NCBI RefSeq assembly: GCF_913774285.1
Contig: NZ_CAJYHX010000022.1
Location: 1-64,000, forward strand
Direction: 5' to 3'
Source: an uncultured Sphingomonas sp.
GTDB taxonomy: Bacteria; Pseudomonadota; Alphaproteobacteria; Sphingomonadales; Sphingomonadaceae
Length of the DNA stretch: 64,000 nt
Part shown: positions 33,072 through 42,246 of the stretch, piece by piece
Layout: each line of letters starts with the position of its first letter
Position numbering within the stretch: position 1 is the first letter of the stretch
Notes under the pieces: model-generated
The model's input: the letters and a program-made list of their open reading frames with translations, nothing else
Told to the model about the DNA's origin: nothing
Database searches by the model: none
Program-made: the position numbers and the translations under genes

Positions 33072-34127
33072 ATGCAGCTAGGCAGGCGTGAACTTCACCG
33101 CTGGGCGTTCGGGATGGGCATGACGGCGTTTCTCGCCGGCCCCTCCCGCCTGCTGGCGGCGGCCGATGGCGACCCGCTCACGCTGGTCGATCCCGAGCTG
33201 CGGCCCGCCGCGCAGGCGATGCTGGCCCAATCCTTCCCGCCGATGACCCGCGCGGCGCTGCCCGCGCTGCGGGCCGGATGGGTGGCGCCGCCGCTGCTTG
33301 CCCCGCCCGCCCCGGCCGTCGAGGTCCGGCAGATACCGGGCCCCCGGGGCGCGCCGCCGGTGAGCATCGAACTGATCGGGGTACGGCCGCGCGCGGCGCC
33401 CGCGCCCGCGCTGCTCCACATCCATGGCGGCGGCATGATCTCAGGCCGCGCGCGCAACCTGACGGCCTTCTGCCAGGCGCTGGCGGCGGAGTTCGACTGC
33501 GTGGTCGTCAATGTCGATTATCGGCTCGCGCCCGAAACGCCCTTCCCAGGCCCAGTCGAAGACAATTACGCCGCGCTGGCCTGGATCGCCGCACAGGCCG
33601 ACGCGCTGGGCGTCGATCCGCGGCGCATCGCGGTGATGGGCGAAAGCGCCGGCGGCGGCCTCGCCGCGATGGTGTCGTTGATGGCGCGGGATCGCGGCAA
33701 GGTGCAGCCGTGCCAGCAGATCCTGATCTACCCGATGCTCGACGATCGCACCGGCAGCATGGTAAAGCCTTCCCCCCATCTCGCGCCGGTCGGCTGGCCC
33801 GCGGCGGCGAACGCGTTCGGCTGGAGCGCTTTTCTCGGCAAGCCTGCTGGATCGGCGCAGGTCCCCGCCGGGTCGGTGCCTGCGCGCGCGGCGACGCTGT
33901 CTGGCCTGCCCCCGACCTTCATCGGCGTCGGCGCGATCGACCTGTTCGTCGATGAATCGCTCGCCTTCGGGCGGCGCCTGATCGATGCGGGGATCCCCAC
34001 CGGGATCCATGTCGCGCCCGGCGCCTTCCATGCCTTCGACTTCGTGGTCCCCGAGGCGGCGGTATCCCGCGCGTTCACGGCGGCGTGGAAGGCCGCGCTG
34101 CGCACCGCCTTCGCGGCACGGGCCTGA
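33072..34127 (+). CDS. Alpha/beta-hydrolase, hormone-sensitive-lipase family
   Basis: 351 aa. HSL signatures: HIHGGGMISG (oxyanion hole), VNVDYRLAPETPFPGPVEDN, nucleophile GESAGGGLAAM, acid region AIDLFVDESLAFGRR and histidine GAFHAFDF. N-terminus GRRELHRWAFGMGMTAFLAG resembles a Tat signal. CGGAGGACAG precedes the ATG. It should hydrolyse short acyl or aryl esters, probably in the periplasm. Two bases separate it from the next esterase gene, so both form an operon under operator sites 6 and 7. Confidence 0.9.
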   Translation: MQLGRRELHRWAFGMGMTAFLAGPSRLLAAADGDPLTLVDPELRPAAQAMLAQSFPPMTRAALPALRAGWVAPPLLAPPAPAVEVRQIPGPRGAPPVSIELIGVRPRAAPAPALLHIHGGGMISGRARNLTAFCQALAAEFDCVVVNVDYRLAPETPFPGPVEDNYAALAWIAAQADALGVDPRRIAVMGESAGGGLAAMVSLMARDRGKVQPCQQILIYPMLDDRTGSMVKPSPHLAPVGWPAAANAFGWSAFLGKPAGSAQVPAGSVPARAATLSGLPPTFIGVGAIDLFVDESLAFGRRLIDAGIPTGIHVAPGAFHAFDFVVPEAAVSRAFTAAWKAALRTAFAARA

Positions 34128-34129
34128 CC

Positions 34130-35083
34130 ATGGCACCGGAACTCACCCGCCGCACGCTGATCGCCGGCGCCGGTGCGGCCGTCGCCGCGACGCCGCTGCT
34201 GGCCGCGACTCAGGCAGCGCGCGACCCGCTCGGCCCGCTGCCGCCCAGCTGGCACGCCGCGCCGGTGGTCGACCTGTGGGGCGATCGGATGCCGGAAACC
34301 GGCTTCGCTCCGCAGCCGCTGCCGCCGAACGCGCCGCCCGGCTTCTTCCGCAACGTCGCCCGGCCGACGCTGCACCGCTTCCCCGCCGCGACGCCGAACG
34401 GGACAGCGGTGCTGCTGATGCCCGGCGGCGGTTACAGCATCGTCGTCGGCACGCATGAAGGCACCGACACCGCGGAGGCGCTCGCCGCGCGCGGCTATGA
34501 CGTACACGTCCTGATCTATCGCCTCCCTGGCGAGAGCTGGTCGCACCGCGCCGACGTGCCGCTGCAGGACGCGCAGCGCGCCATCCGCCTCGTCCGCGCG
34601 CGGAGCAAGGCGCCGCGGGTGGTCGCGATGGGCTATTCGGCAGGCGGCCACCTCGCCGCTTCGCTGACCACCGGCTATGGCGAGACGATCTATGCCCAGC
34701 GCGACGCCGCCGACCAGCTTTCGGCACGCCCGGATGCCGCCGGGCTGATCTATCCGGTCATCACCACCGATCCGCGCTACACCCATGCCGGATCGGTGGC
34801 CCAGTTGCTCGGCCCCGCGCCCGATGCCGCGGCGCTTGCCCGCCGCTCGCCCGACCTGCACGTCGATGCGCGCACCCCGCCCTGTTTCCTGGTCCACGCG
34901 CTCGATGACCCGGCGGTGCCGCCGGAAAACAGCCTGCGCATGCTCGCGGCGCTGCGCCGGGCGAGCGTGCCGGCGGAAGCGCATCTGTTCCAGCGCGGCG
35001 GCCACGGCTTCGGCCTGGGGACGCCCGGCCTGCCCAACGGCACCTGGCTCGACCTGTTCGACCGCTGGCTGCGGCAACCCTGA
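34130..35083 (+). CDS. Tat-exported alpha/beta-hydrolase (BD-FAE/acetylesterase type)
   Basis: 317 aa. Tat signal TRRTLIAGAGAAVAATPLLA, then the fold with LLMPGGGYSIVVG, nucleophile MGYSAGGHLAAS, acid HALDDPAVPPEN and catalytic histidine RGGHGFGLG. Paralogue of the cytoplasmic enzyme at 29585-30601 (shared WxHRADVPLQDAQRAIRL-like segment), so one acts outside the inner membrane and one inside. Start 34130 follows the upstream stop by two bases. Confidence 0.88.
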   Translation: MAPELTRRTLIAGAGAAVAATPLLAATQAARDPLGPLPPSWHAAPVVDLWGDRMPETGFAPQPLPPNAPPGFFRNVARPTLHRFPAATPNGTAVLLMPGGGYSIVVGTHEGTDTAEALAARGYDVHVLIYRLPGESWSHRADVPLQDAQRAIRLVRARSKAPRVVAMGYSAGGHLAASLTTGYGETIYAQRDAADQLSARPDAAGLIYPVITTDPRYTHAGSVAQLLGPAPDAAALARRSPDLHVDARTPPCFLVHALDDPAVPPENSLRMLAALRRASVPAEAHLFQRGGHGFGLGTPGLPNGTWLDLFDRWLRQP

Positions 35084-35168
35084 GCAAGGCCAGGGCGTTT
35101 TTGGACGAAGAGATACCGAATCCTTTAAGCTTTTGGAGCTAGCCCCTCCTAAACGAAGGGGAATAGGG

Positions 35169-36110
35169 ATGAACGGCGTTACTCTCGTTGGCCCTCCGGG
35201 CAGCACATTGGCACTCGGCCCGACGACCCTCGATGCACCGGCTTGGGTCCAGGCCATCGGTTCGATCTTGGCGATCGTCCTCGCGATCTGGATCATGAAA
35301 GAACAACGCAGGCAGCAACTCAACGACGAAGTCGTTCGCGACGCTGCTTTCGCGGAGTATATCGAGCGCTTTCTCGATGAAGTGGGGAATACGTTCCGGT
35401 CGATCGACGATACGATCGATGCCGTCGGCAGCAAAGACGGCATCGCAGCCGCGTCCGCCTCCGCACTGCAGCTGTACAAGCGACACGTCATCGATTGCCT
35501 CAAGAAGCTGGCGGACATGGATCTCACCAGTTGGCCCGACATCGAATTCGCCAATGCCTTCAACGACACCTATCTGGACATGAACGCGCAGTTCAACACG
35601 TTGGAAGCGACCGCGGCGGAATTGATGCAGGCCGATGTTCGCGAAAAGCGGCAACGGATCGAACGCGCCGCGCGAGCCCGCGCGGAGGCCGCCACCAGTT
35701 TCGCACGATGGCAGGCGGAAGAAGAGGAAGCGCTGGGGGATGTAGACGATGACGAGGTCGTGGTGCGCAACCCGGGCGAGAGCTGGGGTGCGGCCGCGAA
35801 CCGCCACCGGGAGGTATCCGATGAAGAGCATGATGAGAGGATCGCCTGGAACAAGCATGCCGCGGAGATGGAGCAGTATGAGGCAGAGGACGCCGAGCGC
35901 TGGGTTCAGCTGGAGTGGGAACAGGAGAAGGAAATCCTTCAAGAACGCCTGATCAAGCCACTGCATGGCATTTCCGACAAATGGAGTTCAAAGAACGCGC
36001 CTTTGTGCAAACTTATCGAGGCATATAAATCCGGCATTCCCGATAAGAACATGAACTACACGCGCAGGGCAGAAGATCGCAAATATCGCCCGATCTGGAA
36101 GATCCTGTAA
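35169..36110 (+). CDS. Single-pass membrane protein with long coiled-coil region
   Basis: 313 aa. One transmembrane segment near residues 26-45 (WVQAIGSILAIVLAIWIMKE) is followed by a charged, helical cytoplasmic-type domain (DEVVRDAAFAEYIERFLDEV, REKRQRIERAARARAEA) and an acidic middle (DVDDDEVVVRNPGESW). No family recognised. ATAGGG lies upstream of the ATG. It is less GC-rich and chemically unlike the surrounding esterases, so it may be an insertion in the catabolic island rather than part of it. Confidence 0.7.
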   Translation: MNGVTLVGPPGSTLALGPTTLDAPAWVQAIGSILAIVLAIWIMKEQRRQQLNDEVVRDAAFAEYIERFLDEVGNTFRSIDDTIDAVGSKDGIAAASASALQLYKRHVIDCLKKLADMDLTSWPDIEFANAFNDTYLDMNAQFNTLEATAAELMQADVREKRQRIERAARARAEAATSFARWQAEEEEALGDVDDDEVVVRNPGESWGAAANRHREVSDEEHDERIAWNKHAAEMEQYEAEDAERWVQLEWEQEKEILQERLIKPLHGISDKWSSKNAPLCKLIEAYKSGIPDKNMNYTRRAEDRKYRPIWKIL

Positions 36111-36254
36111 TCGAGAGAATTGACGCAACCGCGCGGCGCGCGGCTACCGACATGTTCATGCGTTAGAGCGTTTTCACCTGCCGTAAAGACGCTCTATTCT
36201 TTTACGGACTCATTCCCCGAATCGTTGACCGGAAACGAGCAACTTGAAAATGCG

Positions 36255-37337
36255 CTAACGCCCCAGCTTGCGATCGAAGAACCGCAGGATGACGGCATAG
36301 GCCTCCTGCGACTCGGGCACGTCGCTGTTGTAGAAGAAGCCGTGGAACAGGCCCTCCCAGACGTGCAGCTCGGCATCGACGCCCAGGCGCACCAGCGCGC
36401 CATGCGTGCGCACCGCCGAGCTCAGCTCGAAGCCGCGCGTCGCGGTGAGGATCAGCGTCGGCGGGAACTTGCCGAGTACTGCATCCGACGCGGCGGGAGC
36501 GACCAGCGGATCGCTGGGATCGGTGCCCGCCAGATAGGGTAGCGCCGACCCCGGCCTGGACGACCCGCTCGGCGCGGGGCGCGCCTCCCCCACGGCGGCG
36601 GTCATGTAATCGGCGTCGCCGCCGAACCCGTTGGCCGAGCTGGTCAGCCCCGCGCAGAACACGCCGATCGCGCCCGGGCGCGGCAATCCGTGGCGCTGGA
36701 ACCAGGCGGTCGCCATGCCGGTCAGCATGCCGCCCGCCGAACAGCCATAGATGCCGATATTGGCCGCCGGATAGGTGCGGAGCAGCACCCGGTAGACCGC
36801 GGCCACATCCTCACTGGCAGCAGGGAATTTGTGCGCCGGACCCTGGCGATAATCGACCGAGACGACGCGGATCCCGCCCAGCGCCGCGATCGGGATCGAC
36901 TCGAGCTCGGCGCAGCCGGGGAAGCAGCCCATGAACCCGCCGCCATGCAGGTTGATCAGCACGCGGTGGCGGTTCCCGGGCTTGATCCCCGCGCGCGGCG
37001 CATAGTCGAAGACGCGCACCCCGCCGATCCGCCGCTCCGCCAGGCCATAGGCGAAGCGGGCCTTGGCGCGCGCGATATAGGGCATCATGAAGACGGGCAC
37101 GCCGTCCTTCTGCGCCACCATTGCCGGCTGCTGCATTTCGCGCAGATGCTCGGCGACGTAGCGCTGCGCCTCGGGGCTGAGCATCGGTGAGACCGGGACC
37201 GTCATTGCCGGCACATGGACGGTACCATCGGGGTCGACCTGCACGGCTGGCGCGGCGACCTGCTGCGCCCCCGCCGCGCCCGTCGCCAGAAAAGCGGCCA
37301 ACACGCCCATGCCGATGCGCACCCTTGCCTGCCGCAC
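36255..37337 (-). CDS. Secreted alpha/beta-hydrolase with altered catalytic acid
   Basis: 360 aa from a GTG at 37337 with AAGGAG upstream. Signal peptide (VRIGMGVLAAFLATGAAGA, then QQV), oxyanion motif INLHGGGFMG, nucleophile YGCSAGGMLTGMA and catalytic histidine EGLFHGFFYN. The acid position, normally Asp in a TRD motif, reads TATRGFELSSAV here, that is Gly. Either another residue serves or the enzyme is weakened. Divergent from the broken hydrolase at 37456, with operator site 3 between them. Confidence 0.85.
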   Translation of the reverse strand: MRQARVRIGMGVLAAFLATGAAGAQQVAAPAVQVDPDGTVHVPAMTVPVSPMLSPEAQRYVAEHLREMQQPAMVAQKDGVPVFMMPYIARAKARFAYGLAERRIGGVRVFDYAPRAGIKPGNRHRVLINLHGGGFMGCFPGCAELESIPIAALGGIRVVSVDYRQGPAHKFPAASEDVAAVYRVLLRTYPAANIGIYGCSAGGMLTGMATAWFQRHGLPRPGAIGVFCAGLTSSANGFGGDADYMTAAVGEARPAPSGSSRPGSALPYLAGTDPSDPLVAPAASDAVLGKFPPTLILTATRGFELSSAVRTHGALVRLGVDAELHVWEGLFHGFFYNSDVPESQEAYAVILRFFDRKLGR

Positions 37338-37400
37338 GCCGCCTCTCCTTCACTGTCGCTTCGGCGAACCTAGTCTATCGCGAAGCCGTCGACAAATAAA

Positions 37401-37417
37401 TTGCAAACGATTACGCA
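37401..37417. promoter_or_regulatory. LacI-type operator, site 3
   Basis: TTGCAAACGATTACGCA; the right half CGATTACGCA equals site 2 and CAAACGATTAC equals the complement of site 5. It lies in the divergent promoter of the hydrolase genes at 36255-37337 and 37456. Confidence 0.6.
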
Positions 37418-37455
37418 TTTGGGTGGAGAGACACTTGCACGGAAGGAACAGGTGC

Positions 37456-38243
37456 ATGCAGCGACAGCCCGAGCACAGCGAGGACGCGCTACTCGCGCGG
37501 GTCGATCCGGAACTGCGCGACGGCGCGCAGCAGATCCTTGCCCATCCCCTGCCCGATCCGTTGACCCACGACGCCGTGCTGAAGATGCGCGCCGCCGCGC
37601 CGCCACCGGCGAGTCCGCTCCCCACGCCCCGCATCGAACCGCGCGTGGTACCGGGCGCGAACGGGCATCCGGACGTGCGGATCGCGGTGATCGGCGCTCG
37701 CACGACGGGAGCCCGCCGGCCGGCGGTGCTGCACATCCATGGCGGCGGCTTCCTCGTCGGGCGATCGCAGGACACCTATGCCGCCTCGCAGCGGCTCGCC
37801 GAGGCGCTGGACTGCGTGGTCGTGGAAGTCGAATACCGCCTGTCCCCGGAAACGCGCTTCCCGGGCCCGCTGGAGGACTGCTACACCGCGTTGCTGTGGC
37901 TGCACGCCCAGGCGGATGCGCTGGGGGTGGATCGGACGCGCATCGCGGTGATGGGCGAGAGCGCCGGCGGCGGGTTGGCCGCGATGCTCGCCATCGCCGG
38001 CCGCGACCGCGGGCAGGTGCCGCTATGCTGCCAGATCCTGATCTACCCGATGCTCGACGATCGCACCGGCAGCACCCGTGCCGTGCCGCCCTTCATCGGC
38101 ACGATCGGCTGGAACGCGCAGGCCAATCGCTATGGCTGGTCGGCGCTGCTCGGCCAGCCCGCGGGCGGCGCGCGGGTGCCGCCGCGCGCGCCTTCGCCGA
38201 CGCCTGGCAGCGCGTGCTGCGGGCGGCCTTCGCCACCGCCTGA
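37456..38243 (+). pseudogene. Hormone-sensitive-lipase-family hydrolase, broken by internal deletion
   Basis: Reads as a close relative of the enzyme at 33072 through HIHGGGFLVGRSQDTYA, EYRLSPETRFPGPLEDCY, GESAGGGLAAM and ANRYGWSALLGQP, up to GGARVPPR. There it jumps, in another frame, to FADAWQRVLRAAFATA, the normal C-terminus. About 75 codons that should carry the catalytic Asp and His are missing. In frame, translation would run on nonsensically to 38469. ATG 37456 has GGAAGGAACAGG upstream. Short GC-rich direct repeats at the joint could explain the deletion. Confidence 0.8.
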
Positions 38244-38293
38244 ACCGCCCCCGCCGCAAAACAGTTGCGAGCGTGCGCAGCCGATGATACGCA

Positions 38294-38310
38294 TTGCGCA
38301 ATCGATTACA
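38294..38310. promoter_or_regulatory. LacI-type operator, site 4
   Basis: TTGCGCAATCGATTACA, identical to site 1 over the first 14 bases. It lies 29 bases before the TonB receptor 2 start, a position suited to direct repression. Confidence 0.7.
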
Positions 38311-38338
38311 AAATCGAATGACGAAGGGGAGGATTGTG

Positions 38339-40531
38339 ATGCCAGGTTTCGAGCCGATCATCGGCGGGATTGCGTGCCGGACCTCCGGTTCGCGGCGGTT
38401 GTGGCGGGCGCTGCTGGGTGCTTCCTGCGCGGCGATGGCCGCTTCGCCCGCGCTGGCCCAGCAGAATGACGGCGCGCAGCAGACCCCCGCCGACGACTCC
38501 GGCGACGGCGAAATCATCGTCACGGCGCTCAAATCGGGTGCGACCCGGCTGGACCGCGTGCCGCTGGCGATCCAGGCGCTGTCGGGCGAGACGCTCAAGC
38601 AGCGAAACGTCCGCGACGGCGCCGACCTCATCCAGCTGATCCCCGGCGCCTCGCAGGCGCAGGAAATCGGCGCCGGCTATCGCATCTTCTCGTTTCGCGG
38701 GTCGGGCGCCGGCGGTCCGATCGGCGACGGGCTGATCGGCTATTATCTCGACGACACCCCCTTCGGCGTGCCGAACAACCAGGCGGCGCCGCCGGTCCAG
38801 TATTTCGACATCGACCGCATCGAAGTGCTTCGGGGGCCGCAGGGCACGCTGTACGGCCTCGGATCGTCGGGCGGCACGATCATCTACCACACCAAGAATC
38901 CGGACCTCGAAAAGGTGACGAGCGCGGGCGAGGCGGAAATCTCGACCACGGCCGATACCAGCACGCCCAATTACCGCGCCGCCGCCGCGGTATCGGTGCC
39001 GCTGGTGCCGGGCAGCCTCGGCCTCAGGATCAGCGGCGGCTACGACTATCGCGCCGGCACCGCCGACATCTATGCCGGCGCACCCACCGGCACGCCGCGC
39101 GAGCGCAACGCCAACGACGTGCGCGCCAAAGACATCCAGGCGGTGCTGCTGTGGCAGCTCGATACGCGCACCACCGTGCGGCTACGCGGCTGGTACTTCA
39201 GCACCGACCAGCATTACCTCAACGTGATGAACTCGGTGAACCCGCCCTATGCGTCGTATCAGGGCGACGTGGTCGGCTATGACAAGCGCCGCGCCTTTTA
39301 TCTGTCCGGCACCGTCTCGCGCGAGATCGGCACGCTGACGCTGACCAACGCGACGTCGTTCCAACGCTCGCTGCCCGGCGGCTTCGCGGTGGGCCTCAAC
39401 CTGGGGGCGCCGCTCGGCATCGGCACGTTGATCAATGGTGGGGATGCGAACAGCTTCGTCAACGAACTGCGTGTCGCGACCTCCAAGGAGGGGCCGTTCC
39501 ACGGCGTCGCCGGCATCTTCTACCAGAAGGCGAAGGGCCTCTACACCTTCAGCCTGAACTTCCCGGCGCTGCAGCTGAGCGGCAACACCATCACCCGCAC
39601 CGAGAACGCTGCGGTCTTCTCCGAAGCGAGCTACGAGCTGTTCGGCGGCAAGCTCGTGCCGCTGGTCGGCCTGCGCTATTTCAAGGATACGCGCTCATCG
39701 GACTCGCTGTCGAACGGCGACCGGGTGTTCAGCCGGGCGACCCCCGATGCGCTCACCTGGCGCGGCAACCTGGCCTATTACCCCAGCCAGCATTGGATGC
39801 TGTTCTTCAACGCCGGCACCGGCTTTCGCAGCGGCATCCTCCAGTCCAAGGCACAGGCCGATGCGGTGATCGCCGACGGCGTGCCGAGCGCGCTGTCGCT
39901 TTCGCCGGACAAGCTGCGGAACCTGGAAATCGGGGCCAAGGGTTCGCTGTTTGACGGCGCGCTGCGCGTTGCGATCAGCCTGTACGACATCAAGTACACG
40001 AACATCCAGAGCGCCTTCAACACCTCGATCGGGCTGTCGGCATTCGCCAATCTGGGCGACGGCAAGACCCAGGGCATCGACCTGGAGACGACTTGGCGCA
40101 CCCCGCTCAAGGGACTGACGCTGTCACTGATCGGCAACATCAACGATTCCACCTACACGGCGGTGATTCCGGCCTATACCGCCAGCGACCCGCGGATTGC
40201 CAACGGGACCCGGCTGCTCAACACGCCGCCGCACAATTTCCGGCTCGACGCCAATTACGATCGCAAGCTGGGCAACGATCTCGACCTGTTCGCCACCGCA
40301 TCCGCCACCGCCGCCGGCCGCGCCCGGAACGGCGATGCGACAATCAACACGCTCAACCCCTATCAGTTGTTTCAGGCGAGCATCGGCGTGCGGTTCGATC
40401 GCTACGAGGTGCGGCTATTCGGCGACAATCTATCGGACGAGCGCGGCCCCACCTCCGCCAATGGCCCGACACTGCTGGCGGGCCCGCGCCCGCGCACCAT
40501 CGGGCTCACCTTCCGGATGAACAGCCTATAA
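38339..40531 (+). CDS. TonB-dependent outer-membrane receptor 2
   Basis: 730 aa from ATG 38339 with GGGGAGG upstream. Signal peptide (RALLGASCAAMAASPALA before QQN), TonB-box-like EIIVTALKSGATRLDRVPLA, plug motifs IEVLRGPQGTLYGLGSSGG, then a barrel. It ends RTIGLTFRMNSL, without the terminal aromatic residue usual for outer-membrane proteins, and an IS110 fragment starts right after the stop, so the last codons may have been altered. Only distantly similar to receptor 1. Operator site 4 lies just upstream, putting both receptors in the same regulon. Confidence 0.9.
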   Translation: MPGFEPIIGGIACRTSGSRRLWRALLGASCAAMAASPALAQQNDGAQQTPADDSGDGEIIVTALKSGATRLDRVPLAIQALSGETLKQRNVRDGADLIQLIPGASQAQEIGAGYRIFSFRGSGAGGPIGDGLIGYYLDDTPFGVPNNQAAPPVQYFDIDRIEVLRGPQGTLYGLGSSGGTIIYHTKNPDLEKVTSAGEAEISTTADTSTPNYRAAAAVSVPLVPGSLGLRISGGYDYRAGTADIYAGAPTGTPRERNANDVRAKDIQAVLLWQLDTRTTVRLRGWYFSTDQHYLNVMNSVNPPYASYQGDVVGYDKRRAFYLSGTVSREIGTLTLTNATSFQRSLPGGFAVGLNLGAPLGIGTLINGGDANSFVNELRVATSKEGPFHGVAGIFYQKAKGLYTFSLNFPALQLSGNTITRTENAAVFSEASYELFGGKLVPLVGLRYFKDTRSSDSLSNGDRVFSRATPDALTWRGNLAYYPSQHWMLFFNAGTGFRSGILQSKAQADAVIADGVPSALSLSPDKLRNLEIGAKGSLFDGALRVAISLYDIKYTNIQSAFNTSIGLSAFANLGDGKTQGIDLETTWRTPLKGLTLSLIGNINDSTYTAVIPAYTASDPRIANGTRLLNTPPHNFRLDANYDRKLGNDLDLFATASATAAGRARNGDATINTLNPYQLFQASIGVRFDRYEVRLFGDNLSDERGPTSANGPTLLAGPRPRTIGLTFRMNSL

Positions 40532-41140
40532 CGGGTGCGGATCCGCGGCTTGATGAAGACGTTTGGCCTTGTCGTGCCTGCGGGCAAAGGCAGCACATTC
40601 GACGCTCACGTATGTGCCAAGCTTGGCGAGAGCTCGGACCTGGCGGGCATCATTTTGCCGCTGCTCGAGGCTTGGCGCAGCGTGCGAATGCGCGCAGCCG
40701 AACTCACGCGGCGCCTGATAGGCGATGCACGTCAGAGCGAGGCCTGCCAGCTGCTCATGTCTATCCCAGGCGTTGGCGTCGTCACCGCGACCGCCTTCGC
40801 GACGGCCGTGGAAGATCCAAACAACTTCCGAACGTCGCGATCCGTCGGTGCCTGGCTCGGGCTGACCACGCGACGCTACCAATCAGGTCAGGTGGACTAC
40901 AACGGGCATATATCCAGGCGTGGCGATCACCAGGTACGAAATCTTCTGTACGAAGCGGCCTGCGTCATCCTGACTCGCAGCTCCGCTGAGAGTACCTTAC
41001 GAGAATGGGGCCTCAAGCTTCGCGAACGCATCGGCTTCAAGCGTGCCGCCGTCGCCGTGGCGCGGAAGCTCTCAGTCGTGATGCACGCCATGCTCAAGTC
41101 AGGCGAGCTGTTCGACAAAACCGCAGGCGTACCGGCGTAA
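40532..41140 (+). pseudogene. IS110-family transposase, C-terminal remnant
   Basis: About 200 residues of the IS110/Transposase_20 C-terminal half: SIPGVGVVTATAFATAVED, FRTSRSVGAWLGLTTRRYQS, GDHQVRNLLYEAACVIL and RKLSVVMHAMLKSGE. The N-terminal DEDD catalytic domain is missing; the reading frame begins at the stop codon of the TonB gene. It is a dead fragment marking a deletion or recombination joint at the end of the catabolic island. Confidence 0.85.
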
Positions 41141-42246
41141 CAACTTCGCCGGCGAGCCGCCGGCGAGCGGATCCGTCCCTGCCGGGACGTGGGCTGAACC
41201 ATTCCGCTTGATGGGATGCACCGGCTTCTGCCGAGTGCGCCGTCCACATAGGAAGGTTCCGTCCGCCGAAGACCCACCGTGCGGCGGCCCGTGCCGACCG
41301 CGAAGACGACCCTGAACCCGGCATACGGTCAGCTCAAAAACTACTTGCAACGGAGGCGGCGATTAGACGACCCCATCAGCTTTTGGTAAAACCCGACGTT
41401 CCTGCACCTCCCAACCAAAGGCGTATACTGGGTCGGGAGCAGCCGCGAACCAAAGATCAGCGCGGCCCCGTCAGTCCGACGGAGATGCCTGAAAGCTCCC
41501 TGTCCGACGATTCGTGCGGTTGCCTCCCATCTCCTCTCTGAAACCTTGCCCCTCCCCCGGTCATTGAGACAAAATGGCGCTGAGAACTGCTGGTATTTTT
41601 GATGGCACCAGGCAATCACTGCAGTAATATTATGACGCATTATCAATGTCATAATTCACTTTCGCAGCACCCGTAGGGGTCACCATTTTCAAGCAGAAAA
41701 TGGCGCAACACAGTCCGTTTAGGCGATTTGGCCTGATGGTACCCCACAGTTGGTCCCACACATTCTAGTTGCTTCAGCGGCATGAGTTGATGCGTCTTGA
41801 GCGATTGGAAAGGTCCTTAACTAGGAGGTTCGCGAGCTCGTGTCTTCGATGGGTGGAGCTTGGGAAAGGGTCATCGTGCGTTCGAACTTGATTGCGAGCT
41901 CGATCGACGATCCGACATACTAGCTTTTCGGCGCCGCGGCTGGAAACGTTCGATTACGGTTACCTAGGCAGCTGCATAAGCACTATCTGGAGATGTCAGG
42001 CTTCGAAGCGGCCCCTCTCGGCCGCTCAGCAACACGTTTTCCGTTACCATGAGCGGTCCTTCCGATTCCCGGCTCTGGATACTCAAGACCGGATGCCGGC
42101 AGCCGTAATGATTTTTGATCCCGAAGCCGAACGCGCGGAAGCGACTTGAGCCTGATGGATCAAGTCTCGGACCACCTGCTGTCCGCAGAGCGTTTCCAAA
42201 CGAAGGGCCGGGAGCAATCCCGGCCCCCTACAGCATGGCATAAGCC
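41141..42246. other. 1.1-kb region without a supported gene
   Basis: Follows the IS110 fragment and probably includes its right flank. Around 41393-41450 is a dispersed repeat (CCGACGTTCCTGCACCTCCC, then GGCGTATACTGGGTCGGGAG) related to one near 23005. The only longer open frame (41892-42149, +) lacks protein-like character. Confidence 0.5.

Noticed and set aside
33728..35569. A 613-codon minus-strand frame across three + strand genes
   Set aside because: It spans gene boundaries of well-supported genes and has repetitive Arg/Ala composition.
36160..36195. GAGCGTTTTCACCTGCCGTAAAGACGCTC hairpin as a terminator
   Set aside because: The arms are only six bases with a long loop and no T-run; too weak to call.
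40093..40989. 298-codon + strand frame bridging TonB receptor 2 and the IS110 remnant
   Set aside because: It is a shadow of two real reading frames and crosses their junction without any domain.
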